From Botryococcus braunii (taxonomy: Eukaryota; Chlorophyta; Trebouxiophyceae): a DNA stretch of 64,000 nt. The first letter of the stretch is position 1. The number at the start of each line of letters is the position of its first letter. The position numbers and the translations under genes are program-made. The DNA lies in contig KV908378.1 of the NCBI GenBank assembly GCA_002005505.1, positions 284,674 to 348,673 on the forward strand, written 5' to 3'. The notes beneath the pieces were generated by a model. The model had not been told where the DNA came from. It ran no database searches and saw only the letters and a program-made list of their open reading frames with translations. This document shows, in pieces, positions 48,153 through 62,138 of the stretch.

Positions 48153-48421
48153 CTGCAAGCACCCCATTGAATCCTTACTGCAGATAAACGAAAATTTGAC
48201 AGCCAAATGACTTAAACCTAGATCCAAGCTGATCTGAAGGCATTTCGAGGTTTTGTGATCACCTCGCACATTTCTGCGCATCCTCGCTTCTAAGTAGACA
48301 TCCCCAACGTGTAGACGATGCGCATCCGAGGACATTTTTCTATATTAGCTGCACTGGAATGTGAACAGCCTATGCAGGCTAGTGTAGGCTATTGAATCGA
48401 AAACTACGATACTGAAGTCAA

Positions 48422-48664
48422 TCACGGATTTTTCAAGTGCCCATCCCTCAAAAGTACAGACAGGTGAGACGCTTGTTCCCTCACTGTATCAAGCTGAAAC
48501 TCTGCTAGCGCTACGTGTTCGGCAATATCCTCCAAACTTTTCAATTTCCTGCCTTCCTCAAAACCCTGTCGTGAGCGAACTTCCACGAACCGCTTACGGC
48601 TAGCTGTTGGCATGCTTTTTGCCGCACGTAAAAGATCCCGGTAAACATGTAGAGGATGACGCAT
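48422..48664 (-). CDS. LYR-motif (Complex1_LYR-like) protein
   Basis: 80-codon ORF with TGA stop. It starts MRHPLHVYRDLLRAAKSMP, where VYR sits at the position of the LYR tripeptide, followed by a basic, helical RKRFVEVRSRQGFEE stretch with the usual downstream Phe and a second long helix. Small LYR proteins act in mitochondria as assembly factors or as acyl-carrier-protein partners for Fe-S and respiratory complexes. The frame stays open upstream for about 53 codons to a TGA near 48826 without another Met, so ATG 48664 is chosen, but a spliced longer N-terminus is possible. The hydrolase gene lies directly downstream on the same strand; I see no reason to fuse them. Which LYRM subgroup it belongs to cannot be told by eye. 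Confidence 0.6.
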   Translation of the reverse strand: MRHPLHVYRDLLRAAKSMPTASRKRFVEVRSRQGFEEGRKLKSLEDIAEHVALAEFQLDTVREQASHLSVLLRDGHLKNP

Positions 48665-49953
<1,289 letters not shown>

Positions 49954-50049
49954 CTGTCTGTCTCATTCACTCTCACTCTCGCACATACACATACAGACAC
50001 ACATTGTAACACACTATTTCTCATACACACGATGTATTCATGCACACAC

Positions 50050-50310
50050 TGTAGCGTTAACTAAGCGGAAGAGGGTTTTATGAGACAGTGAGACGTTCGT
50101 GGTGTGCAACGAAAGAGTGTTACATGATTGATTCGCAAGCGTACTCTTAAACCCAGGGTGGATTGAATTATACTGTACTGCCACAGACGCGTAGTCGGGC
50201 AACCGAGCGAACTACTTGAGCGAGGTTGTACTGCGAATCCAGATCACATGGCAAGTCAAAGAGCAATGCCAAGGACCATACTAGAGCATTATACCCTAGG
50301 AAATGCTACA
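50050..50310 (-). repeat. 3' LTR of the Ty3 element
   Basis: 261 bp, TGTAGC...GCTACA; left copy, which is 3' in the element's orientation. Confidence 0.95.
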
Positions 50311-51065
50311 TGCCCTCCCCCTTGGCATAAGCTATGAGATGTTGTTTATGGCAATGGGGCCACAAACGTAAGACAGGGGCATCACGAACCCTGCTTACTG
50401 CAACTATAGATAATCACACCTCCTATAGTTACCAAACCAGCAAGTCAGAGGATGAAGTCCACAAAGCAAGTTAGCACGACACAGACGAGGGACTCATCTG
50501 CTCAATGCCCGAATACCTTAACATTCTAAGGACTATCGTCTGCAAGGCGGATCCTCTAACTTAGGGGACGAACTCCCTAGACAGCACTCACACCAGTGAT
50601 GAAACAATTAGGTTGAGTCATTAGACTAGCACTTGTCCAAACCTTAGGTCCAGTTACCCTGCACTGCAGTGTAACCTTCGCTTGAGGTGGCTTTCCAACT
50701 AAAGGCATAAGGCATATCGTCTAGAGCAGCAAGCTACACACGACTAACTACCACACGGTGTATCTCATGGGTGAGATACCAAGCAAGTCATGCAGACACA
50801 GAACTACAATTTGCAGCTACACTGCAACAGCAAGTGTATCACAAAGTGGAGCCGTGGGTAAGGAAACATAACCCATGCAAAACATATAACCAAGAGACAT
50901 GCATGCAAGTCCCAATTCACGAATCCCCCTCCCAGACCCTTCCACCCTCCCTCCCTCCCAGATCCAAGCTGGCTGGTGTTGAAGCTCCAAGGGTCATCAG
51001 CCGCAAGTGGCTGGAAAAGTCTCAAGCCGCAAATGGCTTAATCAAGGGATGCCCGCAAGTGGGAC

Positions 51066-54000
51066 TTAAGAAAGGACTGGGGCAGCTGCCACGTCATCAG
51101 CCAGATGGCGAACATGGGCAAGAGGCTCCCAAGTATTCTCAGTCTCATCGTAGCCTTTCCATTTGACTAAGTAGCGCAAAGACTTTCCAACTTTCTTCTT
51201 AGCTATGATGGCCTCCACTTCATAAACGCCGCCACGCTTGTCTGCATACAAAGGAGGTGGTGAAGTAACAGTAACTGGTACAGATGAAGACACATAAGGC
51301 TTCAGCTGGGAAACATGAAACACAGGATGAATATTTACAGTCTCAGGCAAGACGAGTCTAAAAGCTCGAGAACCAACTGCTGCAGCAATAGTAAAGGGCC
51401 CAAAATACTTAGCTGATAACTTTGACGAGAGCCCAGGTGAAAGCTGGTTTTTTCCTTGCAGCCAACAACACCTGGTCCCCCACCTTGAAAGGGTGGTCTC
51501 GTCTCTTTCTATCTGCATAAGATTTCTGCCGTTGCTGTGCAGAGGCAAGATTAGATTTGGCACTCTCTAAGGCAGTCTGCAGCCCCTCAACCCATTCAGA
51601 AACGGCAGGATTCACAGAACGTGCGGGAACAGCAGAAGACAAGGGAGTAAGGGGATGGCGCCCATGATTCAGGAAGAAGGGTGTCTGCAGTGTTGAAGCC
51701 TGAAGTGAGTTATTATATGCAAACTCCACCATACTCAAATACTTGTACCAGTCATCCTGCCTGGGACCCACAAACCCTCTCAGCATGTCTTCCATGGTCC
51801 TGTTCATTCTCTCAGTCTGCCCATCCGTCTGAGGGTGGTAAGCAGTAGACATAGCAATCTCAGTACCCAATATTTACACAAAGGCCTTCCAAAAATGGCT
51901 AGTGAACCTCGGATCTCTATCACTCACAATGGAGGTAGGCATTCCAAATCTCACAAAGACCCTGTCAACAAACAGTTGTGCAAGTTGAGGTGCAGTGATG
52001 GTTTTAGTGCATGCAGCCAAGACACACAACTTAGAAAACCTATCCACAAATACCACAATAGAGTCAAACCCACAGCAGACAGGTAAATCAGTCACTAAAT
52101 CAAGGGAAACGCTCTGCCAAGGTCCATATGGAATGGGCAGTGGCTGAAGCAAACCATAAGGTACGGCTCCAGTCCCTTTAGTGCGCTGGCAGGTGTCACA
52201 AGACCTGCAAAAGTCCCTGACTGATGAGCTGAGACGTGGCCACCAAAATTCCCTGCACACTAATTCATACATCTTGTTAATCCCAAGATGGCCAGAAAAG
52301 GGGGTGCCATGACACTCTTTCACTACCTTCTCTCGCAATGCATCAGGGACATACACTCTACCTGACTGCACCGAATAAGGTACAGTGTCTCTCATCACCA
52401 AAACACCTTCTTCCACAAGTTTAGCAACTGTGGGATCATAAACACACAGCAAAGCAATTTCTGGTAGGAGGGACGAGACAGAAACAGAGGAGACATGCAT
52501 TACTGCCAAATCAACACGCCTAGACAAAGCATCTGCAACAACATTGACAGTGCCCTTCACATATTTAATATCAGGCATGAATCTCATGATTTCAGTAAGC
52601 CATCTTTCCTGCCTACTAGTCCTAACAGGAGCACTCAATAAATACTCAAGTGCTTGCTGGTCAGTGTGTACAGTAAACTTAGCACCCAGCAACAAATGCT
52701 TCCATTTAAGCAAGGCATGAACAAGAGCAAACAACTCTCTGTCATATGGTGCTAACTTCCTCTCAGGGGGTTGGAGTTTCCTGGACTCGAAGGCAACGGG
52801 CTGCAGTCCCTTTCCTTGATCCTGCTACAACACAGCACCAACAGCAAAACCTGAGGCATCTACATGCACAACAAAAGGTTTATCTAAATCAGGCATCAAA
52901 AGGCAAGGAGGAGTAGAAACAAGATCTTTTAGTGCTACAAAGGCTTCCCTCTAGGGTCCCTCCCAGGTCCAAGGCACATCCTTTTTGAGCAACTCAGTAA
53001 GAGGATAGGCAACATCTGCAAAATGATCCATAAAAGTATCATAATATTGAGTAAGACCTAGAAACCCTCTCAACTGTGACACATTCAAAGGAGTGGGCCA
53101 ATCCTGAATGGCTGCAACCTTCCTAGGATCCACCATAATCCCATGAGGTGTCAACAGGTGTCCAAGGTATTCCACCTGCTTAGCAACAAAATCACACTTA
53201 GACCTTTTGCAATAAAAATTATGTTCCCTGAGCACTGACAAGACTGTCCTCAAATGCTCCATATGCTCTGCAACAGATTTAGAATATATGAGGATATCGT
53301 CTAGGTACACCAGCACAAATCTATCAAGGAAGGGATACAAGATAGAGTTCATCACAGACTGAAAGGTGGCAGGTGCATTGGTTAACCCAAAAGGCATAAC
53401 AGTGAACTCATAATGACCATAACGGGTTTTAAAAGCAGTCTTTTCTATGCTGTCCTCATGCATACGTATGTGATGATATCCAGAGGCAAGGTCTAGCTTA
53501 GAAAATACACAACTTCCATGCAATTGCTCGAACATCTCATCAATCTTAGGCAATGGGTGTAGGTTCCTAACAGTAATCCTATTCAAGGCCCTGTAGTCAA
53601 TGCATAAACGCCATCCACCATCCTTTTTGGGAACAAATAAGATGGGTGCACCAAATGGTGATGTCGATGGGCGGATGAACCCCCTCTCAAGGAGCTCCTG
53701 CAACTGTGCACGTAGCTCAGCAAGCTGGGCTCCAGACAGTGGATATATGCGGGAGGCTGGAGGAGTTGCGTCCGGCTCCAATCTGATGTGCTGGTCTCCA
53801 GCACGAGAAGGAGGGAGGCCTTCAGGAAGTCCAGACAGTACATCCTTAAATTCCTGCAAAAGCTGCTCCAACTCTGGCACATTGTATGCATCAGTATCTG
53901 AAACATTGTCAGTCACTGCATTCAGTTGAATAATGTACACTGATTCACCCAACTTCACCATCTCTTCCACTTCCATGGATGAGATCACATACCCAGGCAT

Positions 54001-54639
54001 GCCTGACCTCTGACACCCCAAAAGTACATGTGTTTTATTAGCATGAACCAAAGACACAGCATTCAATTTCCAATTCACACTTGGGTTAAAAGCAGTTAAC
54101 CAAGGTTTGCCCAAGACAAGATCATAGTAGGTCAACTCAGTAGGGAGGCAGGTGACTCCAAAACCCAAGGTCCCAACAGTCAGGTCAGTTGACACACTAT
54201 GTCCTACCACAGATGTCCTACCATCAGCCACTCTCACAGTAACATGTGAACTCAAAGGCACAGTGGGAAGGGCAAGCTCCTGCACAAGTTTATCATCAAT
54301 AAAATTTGCAGAGGCTCCACTGTCCAACAAAATCCTGACAGGTCTACTAGCAAGAATTCCCTCAAACTCTATGCAAGTGGAGGAAAGATCAAGACCATTC
54401 ACAATGTGTCTACTGTCAAGCTGAACAAAAGAGTCAAAAGAAGTTGCGGGCAGGGGTTTCTCCTTCACACTGAGACAACCAGTCTGTACCAGGCAACGAT
54501 ATAAGGGCAAGCCTGTATGGGAACTGCAGTGGGGTGAGCTCTTAAAGGTGGAAGTAAGACCCAGTGCATCCAAAACAGAAGCCGAGAGCAATACATCATG
54601 AGAGTTGTTGTTGTGTAGTCCCTTCCAGCACCTGTTCAC
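51066..54639 (-). pseudogene. pol: Ty3 pol polyprotein: protease, RT, RNase H, integrase, chromodomain
   Basis: Protease LLDSGASANF near 54320; RT with FCIDYRALN-type block, VMPFGLTNAPATFQ and YLDDILIY near 53300; RNase H starting [13 protein letters not shown]; integrase HHCC finger (HLGINKMYELV...CDTCQRTKG) and AYHPQTDGQTERMNRT block. The C-terminus carries a chromodomain at about 51227-51099 (VYEVEAII...YLVKWKGYDETENTWEPL) with Tyr, Trp and Tyr at the three aromatic-cage positions. Breaks: TAG 52951-52953, TAG 52825-52827, TAA 51874-51876, and an extra base in the six-base homopolymer at 51448-51453 that shifts the frame after the integrase core. Everything else stays in one frame from 54639. 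Confidence 0.92.
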
Positions 54640-55606
54640 AGTGGCTCAGGCAAGAGAGCACAGTCAATCTAGTACCTGGCAGTAGCTGTGACACAAGCTG
54701 GCTAACAGTACACTCCCTGTTACTACCATCAACAAACAAGACAACATGAGCATCACTAGAAAGAAGGTGAGGAGCTGCATCTCTCTTATACATGCACACA
54801 GGATTGATCAAGTCACTGGCATGGGGGGATGTCTGAAACTCTCTACACAAACCATGCCCATCCACAATATGGGACATGAAAGAATGGCAACAACTGTGAA
54901 AGAAATCCTGCAGATTACCAAGCCCATACAAAACAGGAATCCCATACTGGGTCACTGAACAGTTGGCAGACATCTGAAACAGGCCTCACACTGCTGTAAC
55001 ACCAAAGAAGTCCAACAAATCAAGTTTTATTTGATTTGTGAAAGTGATTCCTCAACTCAAGGTGTAATTGGAAGCACGGAAGAACGTCGTAGCCACCTCC
55101 ACGGACCGAGCGGATGCCAAGCCTACATCGTAGGTCCCCAAAAACATTTCAGTCTGCATAAGCCAAGGATCCAACTTCATTGGATCTCCCTCGAATACAG
55201 ATGGGTCTGGCAACTTGAGCGAGGGCTTCCCTGAACCTGACGAGGCTGTAGCCGATGCCGGAGTTGCCGTTGGTATGGGCTGCGGCACGACCACAGGTGC
55301 AGGTTGCGCGAGAGAGCACTGAATTAACATCTCAAGTCCCTCTGAAATGCTCTGAGCGGTATCAACTGGAGGGGAATGCGACGGAACACTAGATCCCAAT
55401 GCAACGGCTCCTTCGAGCAGGGCACCGATATCTACCAAACGCCTAAGCATACAACGAGGATCTACCCATGAACGATCTACATATACATGAGCAAGAAGAT
55501 CTATGGATGGATCTGGCTCTGCGATGCCAGGACTAGGTGCACGAGCCCTTGAACCCGAACGAGGATGCCGAGACATCACAATCCGAAAGGAAAAGAAACG
55601 CACCAC
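54596..55606 (-). pseudogene. gag: Ty3 gag remnant
   Basis: ORF 55606-55052 has an N-terminal Pro/Ala/Ser-rich part and the capsid-start-like LPDPSVFEGDP...PWLMQTEMFLG, then stops. A second frame, 54973-54596, has no CCHC knuckle and runs into the pol frame near 54640. The central capsid and nucleocapsid are missing or unrecognisable, so this copy probably could not package itself. Confidence 0.65.
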
Positions 55607-55646
55607 GAACGAACGACAAGGAACTAATCCTTGTCGCCGATACCAC

Positions 55647-55906
55647 TGTAGCGTTAACTAAGCGGAAGAGGGTTTTATGAGACAGTGAGACGTTCGTGGT
55701 GTGCAACGAAAGAGTGTTACATGATTGATTCGCAAGCGTACTCTTAAACCCAGGGTGGATTGAATTATACTGTACTGCCACAGACGCGTAGTCGGGCAAC
55801 CGAGCGAACTACTTGAGCGAGGTTGTACTGCGAATCAGATCACATGGCAAGTCAAAGAGCAATGCGAAGGACCATACTAGAGCATTATACCCTAGGAAAT
55901 GCTACA
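55647..55906 (-). repeat. 5' LTR of the Ty3 element
   Basis: 260 bp; pairs with 50050-50310 with one base missing (GAATCAGATC versus GAATCCAGATC) and one substitution (GCGAAGG versus GCCAAGG). Confidence 0.95.
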
Positions 55907-56457
<551 letters not shown>

Positions 56458-56462
56458 CCTAC

Positions 56463-56863
56463 TGTAAACTTTTGTGCTTGGCGTTCCCTGTATGACCCGG
56501 CACGAGGGTGTTAAGCCCGGCGACACTCTTGTTGTGCGTAGAGAAACAAGCAGTGTCGTCTGTGAGTGAAGAGACTTGACTGGCAACAGTAAAGTAGCAA
56601 ACACCCGAAGTGCTTTTGATGTCCCAATCAAGTGCCTCAATCCTTCGAGCCAGGAGCATATAGCCTTTTGAGCAAACCGTGTCCGATTACCTCATCCTTT
56701 CTTATTAACGTGCAATTGGTCTAGATTGGTTCTGGCAGAACTCCTGGGTTCTGCCACTGATTACTCATTCTACTAACTGTTCTCTCTGGTAATTGACGAT
56801 GATCTGGCCACTATTACTCTTCTGAGGGAAAGGCACCAAAAATGTTCTGTCACTATTATAACA
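56463..56863 (-). repeat. 3' LTR of the copia element
   Basis: 401 bp; reads TGTTATAATAG... to ...GTTTACA on the element's strand. Confidence 0.97.
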
Positions 56864-56881
56864 CTTCCCCTTGCCTTTTCC

Positions 56882-59800
56882 TCACAAAAACTTGGCCAAC
56901 CCCAGAGCCTCACGATGTCCCTGAAACACCTGCCTTGTCAAAGGCTTCGTGAATATATCTGCTACATTCCTTGCAGAAGGAACGTATTTCACATCCACCT
57001 GACCCAATGCAATAGCCTCCCGTGCAAAATGGAAGCTGATTGCGATGTGCTTGGTATGTTTAGAGAACACTGGATTTCTGAGATGATTGATGCATCCCTG
57101 ATTATCACAGTGGATCTTCACAATCCACGGAGAAATCCCAATTTCTTCCAGGAATCCCTTCATCCAATTTGCCTCTTTGACAGCTGCACTAGCCGCCATA
57201 AACTCAGCCTCTACAGTGGATGTGGCCACTGCAGACTGCTTTTTGCTTCCCCAAACTACTGCTCCTCCAAACACACGAATTACGTAACCAGTAGTGGAAA
57301 ACCTGTGATCCTGATCACCACCATAATCTGCATCCACAAAGCCCTCCAGCTCTGTGTCCTTCCCTCCAAGTACTAACACAAGATCCCTGGTAGCCATCAG
57401 ATATTTCAACACTCTGATGGCTTCATTCCAATGAGCAGTGGTGGGAGTAATCCTATACCTGGAAAGCACTCCTACAGCCTGGGAAATATCAGGCCTTGTG
57501 GTGTTGGCAATGTACAACAGTGACCCAACCAGTTCACAGTATCTGTGACCCGGAGGTAAGGGACTCCCAGCTCCAATGCTGGCACTGTTGTCCTTAGACA
57601 TAGGTCGCTGTGTGGCCACAAAATCCTTAGTCATAGGGGTGTCAGGCCCCACAGACTCCAGATCCAGCCCAAATTTCTCAACTAAGGCATCAATCTTTGG
57701 GATGCAACTCAAGGAAATCAACCCTTTCTCTCTATCTCTCATCACTTGACAGCCCAAGAAATCTTTCACCTCTCCTAGATCATGAATGGTGAACTCCTGC
57801 TTCAGCAACCCTTTCACTCTCTCAATCTCACTCATGCCCTTTGAAACTATCAATAGATCATCAACATAAATCAGCACAAAGGATTTCCCTCCATCCACAG
57901 AACATTTCACATAGACCCCAGCATCACTCTTGCACACCTCATACCCCATGGTATGAAGCTTCTCATTAAGGGTCTTATGCCATGCCCTTGGAGCTTGCTT
58001 CAGGCCATACAGTGCCTTCTTCAAGCGACACACAGTGTTCCCATCCCCATTCTCAAACCCAGGAGGTTGTGTGACATAGACCTCCTCCTCTAATTCACCA
58101 TTTAGAAATGCAGTCTTGACATCCACCTGGTGAATTTCAAGACCCTCCTGTGCAGCTACTGACAGCAAAGCTCTTCTAGACCCATAACTGCTGGTGGGAG
58201 CAAATACCTCCATTACATCCACTCCTGGAATTTGCCTGCACCCTTGAGCCACCAGCCTAGCCTTGAATCTAAGCACATTACCATGAGCATCCATTTTCAC
58301 TGAGAAAATCCAGTGAACAGGGATTACTTTGTGACCACGAGGTCTTGGAACAAACTCCATCACCTCATGAGCATCTAAGGAGTTTTGCTCCTCCTGCATT
58401 GCAGCCTTCCAATATTCCCACTGTGGGGACTGCTGGGCTTCCTTTAAACTGGAAGGCACACTAATCTTCCCAAATCGCACACCAGTGTGCTTCCCCTGAT
58501 CTTGCTTACTCTTACTCTCACTGTCACCCACTACTCTTTCGCTGAATATCGCCGCACTGCATGAGGGGACTGTGGGGAGCGATCCAGACCCCCCTCTCTG
58601 ATCTTTCTCTCTCTTGGACTCACAACTTGCCCTCTCAAGCTTGCTGCCAGTCTCTCTCACATCATCCTCCCAAACACAGGTACCTCTCGGAAAGCTCTTG
58701 TAATTGGGCGAATTCTCACACTGTCTAGGCTTCCGATTCACCTCCTCTGACACACTCTCACATGGCTGACGGTTTGCAGTCCCGTCTGGACTCTCACAGG
58801 CATTTGAACCACACTGCATGGCATGAGCTCCTGGTCTGTCTTGAGACTGTGCCCATGTCTCTCTCTCTCTCTGTCTGCTCCCTGCCAAACATGAGCGCTG
58901 GGGCGCAGGCCCAGCAGCACACTCACAAGCATAGCCCACACTTGCGTGGCTGGCACCACATTGTCTCTGGGCATTACAGACAGAGCTCCCATCTCTAACA
59001 ATTTCCTCAGGTACTGAGCAGGTCCCACCCAGGCAACTCAGCTCACTTGGACCATTTTCAGTCTGATCAAAGACTGTCCCCCTCTCATCGCTCACATGTG
59101 ATGCAGGTCTCTCAGGATCCTGACCTCTTTCCTGCACTTCCCCTGGTCCCTGTGACTCGGTGTCACATTCAGTCAACCCCACTCGCTCACAGCTCTCACC
59201 CTTCTCCTGTGCCAGCAGGAGCTCTCGAGTAGCAGTGCGCTGCTCATAGCGTTGTGATCTTGTCAATCCATCCGGCTGCTGGCCTTCGTTGTCAGGCCGC
59301 GGATCTCGGAGTGTCTGCTGTGCTCGCCCCAAACACCGTTGGTGTTCTTCGCTGTCGGGATTCCCTCTTGCCATTTGACGAAGAGTCTCCAGCATGCCGG
59401 ACTGGTCCAGGTCCAGCTGATGAGTTCCTCCCGGTGATCCAGTGGCAAGATCTGAGGCACCTTCCTCCGGGAGGCACTTCCCCTGACAGTCAGGCTCGGT
59501 TGCAGCCTCGTCAGGGGCTTCTGGGAGGGTGCTGTCAGGTCTGTTGCTGGAGCTGGGTATGCTGATCCTGCCATCTCGAGTGTGGGGCTGGATGTGATCA
59601 GCAGGAAGTTCACTATCCCACTGCTGGAGGTGCAAACCTTCTGGATATGAAAACATCTGTGGCTGTCCAGGCAGAATGTGTAATCCTACTCTGGAGGCCC
59701 CCCGAATGTGCTCCACAAATTCCACATCTCTGCTCTCCCGCCAGACCCCTCCTCCTAGATAGATTCGATATGCCTTGGACACTGGTGAATATCCAGTGAA

Positions 59801-61383
59801 CATCCCGGGTACTGCCTTAGGAGCAAATACACCCCTCTGCTGGTCTGGAACATGCACGAATGCCAGACATCCCCAGGTACGTAGAAGGGAGACATCAGGT
59901 TTGTATCCCATAAACATTTCACAGGGGGTAAGAGGCCTGCCTGAGCTGGGTCCCATGTTCACAAGGGTGCAGGCTGTCTCCAGTGCCTCTTTCCACATTA
60001 CGGGACTGGCTGCTGCAAAGTTGAGAAGTGTCCTGGTTCGCTCCTTGAGGGTTCTGTTGGCTCGCTCAGCTATTCCATTCTGTTGCGGGGTATATGGTGC
60101 TGACATCTCCAGTTTAGTGCCCTGAGATGCACAGAACTCCTTGAATTTGGCATTAACAAATTCAGTCCCCCTGTCACACCGAATGCATTTCACAGTGGTC
60201 CTTCGTTCTGTCTGCCAAAACAGGACAAGGTCCCTGACAACAGCTCCAATAACCTCCTTTGATTTAACTGGCAAAGCTGCTTTCCATCCTGATGCTTCAT
60301 CAACTACTGTCACCCAATACCGTTCTCCAGTAATTGCAGCTGGAGATATTGGACCCACAGTATCAATGTGAATTCTGTCAAGGGGGTTCACTGCAGGTCT
60401 GGAACTTTCCCCAAACGGTGGGCGTGCATGCTTCCCCTCAATACAGGCTTCACAGTACTTGGGGCATTTTTCACAAGGGGGAGATGTGTGTCTAGGCCAG
60501 TGACCAATTGCTCGCTGCTCAGCCGTAGCATCCATGGTTCTCCAGGGTGTCCCAGTCTGCTGTGCCACAGGAACCGTCTAGTGCAGTCGTGCTTCAGGCT
60601 TTTCTTACTTTTTCTCTTCAGGGCAGCTGTTACTGGGCATGGGGTTTTACTTGCAGTCACAGGCACACATTTGTGTACATAATACAAACCATTCTCTGCA
60701 CTCACTGGCATCCTCCACCCATTTGGGCCTGTCACTGCTGTAAAGCTGCCCACACCGTCTGTGGCGAGGCAGGCACCATCACGAAGGGCAGCAGATACTG
60801 ACAGGATATTGGTCGTAGCTGAAGGAACACACTGCACATGATGCAGCCACAGTGGTACGTGCTGTGAGGACAACAGACAAACTGAGCCAGTGGCAATGAT
60901 TCCTCCTGTTGCATCTGAAGTGGCAAGTTGAAGGGGAATAGGTTTGGTATGTACAGTGGGGGCATGCAGCAGGGACAGGCTGTTCACAAGGTGCACTGAC
61001 GCTCCACTATCCACAAGCCAAGACTGTTTGGACTGTCTATTGCAGTGAGAGTCCAGCACATTGTAGGACACTACGTATGGCATACCTTCTGAAGGGGGAG
61101 AGGGAGGGCCATGTGGTGGATGCAACAGTGGGAATGCTCCAGCTCCCGGGAAGGCATGCTGCACGTTGGGGGTGGCTGAGGTGCTCCAGGGAATTGTCCC
61201 TGAGGCCACATGCCAGCTAGCTGCTGTACAGCTGCAACTACGTTCCTCTGGGTGTCTGCATCCCTCTGCCTCTTGCGGCAGTCTCGCCAGAAGTGCCCCC
61301 TTTTGTGGCAGTAGTTGCAGGTCCCCTTTATCTCTCCCTTTGCTTCCCCCTCTGCTGGCTGCTTGGGTTGGTTCAGCGCACAT
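56882..61383 (-). pseudogene. pol: Copia pol polyprotein: protease, integrase, RT, RNase H (one frameshift)
   Basis: Frame 1 (61383-60388) holds the protease SWLVDSGASVHLVNS and the GAG-pre-integrase FLWHSRLGHPG. The reading must then move by one base at the C-run 60481-60477 into frame 2 (60568-56882), which is open for 1228 codons. Frame 2 has the integrase D/D/E (HIDTVG residue about 68, RCDRGTEF about 132, QQNGIAERANR about 168), RT with VDVKTAFLNGELEEEVY, LYGLKQAPRAW and YVDDLLIVS (about residue 900), and RNase H with ADYGGD, STVEAEFMA and HCDNQGC, ending VADIFTKPLTRQ before TGA 56882-56884. Apart from the single missing base it looks intact, so a sequencing error at the homopolymer is possible. 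Confidence 0.93.
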
Positions 61384-62123
61384 GCTGTTGGTGCAGTTAC
61401 AGGGGCAGGTGGGGTAGGCTGAGCCATCATGACCACTGCCTGTTGCTCCCCATCATCATTATACCCTGAGGCCTCTGCTGTGGTGGAGATCAGATCTGCC
61501 AGCTGATCCAAAGGCTGAGCAACTGCAGTGGGTAGCAATCCTGGTGGGTTGGCTGCTGCTGGAAGTCCCTGCACTATCTGGGTTGCCACATGACCATCCA
61601 GGAGATCATGTCCGTTACGTTTCAGGCAGCTCTTCAGATTGATCATCCTGGACACATACTGGGAGATAGTTTCCCCTCTCTTCATGCCCCTTGCCATCTC
61701 CTTCAGCCAGTCTGCATTGGCTTGGGGGTTGTGTCCACCAACAAATTTCTTGCATATAAATACGTAGGCATCATAAGCAGAGGGCTTGCTAGACAGTTCC
61801 CCCAACCATTCTTCTGGTACTGATTCATAGATCAGTAGCATAGCAGCAGCATTGTGAATTGTACCAGGCATGGCTTCTTGAATAGCAGGTAGGGAACCTT
61901 TTGCACTATTAGCAGCAGTGAATGCATTATCCCACACTATAAAGTTCTGACCATGACGCAATAGCTTGATATGGACCTTTACTTGCGTGGCAATAACCTT
62001 GGGAAGACTGTCTCCCTCACCCTTGGAGGTACTGGGTGTGCATGGCTCTCGCGTGGGGGTTGATGTTGATTCCTCGTCCGCTGACTTTGATGCTTCACTG
62101 GTGCTCGTACCCTTCTTCTTCAT
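61071..62123 (-). CDS. gag: Copia gag (nucleocapsid) protein
   Basis: 350 codons starting MKKKGTSTSEASK. A UBN2-like gag core (LLRHGQNFIVWDNAF, YVSRMINLKSCLKRNGHD, IVQGLP) is followed by a CCHC zinc knuckle CNYCHKRGHFWRDC near 61310. The last 30 or so codons run past the point where the protease frame takes over, so the real gag-pol join is a frame change near 61100-61200. Confidence 0.9.
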   Translation of the reverse strand: MKKKGTSTSEASKSADEESTSTPTREPCTPSTSKGEGDSLPKVIATQVKVHIKLLRHGQNFIVWDNAFTAANSAKGSLPAIQEAMPGTIHNAAAMLLIYESVPEEWLGELSSKPSAYDAYVFICKKFVGGHNPQANADWLKEMARGMKRGETISQYVSRMINLKSCLKRNGHDLLDGHVATQIVQGLPAAANPPGLLPTAVAQPLDQLADLISTTAEASGYNDDGEQQAVVMMAQPTPPAPVTAPTACALNQPKQPAEGEAKGEIKGTCNYCHKRGHFWRDCRKRQRDADTQRNVVAAVQQLAGMWPQGQFPGAPQPPPTCSMPSRELEHSHCCIHHMALPLPLQKVCHT

Positions 62124-62138
62124 GCTGTTCGGACCCTG

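Larger units (their letters stand above)
50050..55906 (-). mobile_element. Ty3/gypsy LTR retrotransposon with chromodomain, full length, disabled
   Basis: 5857 bp on the minus strand between LTRs 50050-50310 and 55647-55906, flanked by the 5-bp duplication CACAC (50045-50049 and 55907-55911). The LTRs begin TGTAGC and end GCTACA and differ at only two places (one substitution, one single-base indel). The primer site next to the right LTR starts TGGTATC (from 55645), matching the 3' end of initiator tRNA-Met; a purine tract AAGGGGGAGGGCA precedes the left LTR. Coding order gag, protease, RT, RNase H, integrase, chromodomain is that of Ty3/chromoviruses. The copy is inactive: three in-frame stops, one homopolymer frameshift, and a gag lacking any visible zinc knuckle. 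About 750 bp (50311-51065) between pol and the 3' LTR is non-coding. Confidence 0.95.

Noticed and set aside
48422..48664. LYR ORF as first exon of the hydrolase gene
   Set aside because: It has its own ATG and TGA, a complete LYR-type length, and no donor in the right phase was seen.
51874..52953. Non-standard genetic code with TAG/TAA read as glutamine, suggested by the Ty3 stops
   Set aside because: The PP2C gene, the S26-like gene and the hydrolase gene all end at TAA exactly where their families end, so TAA works as a stop here.
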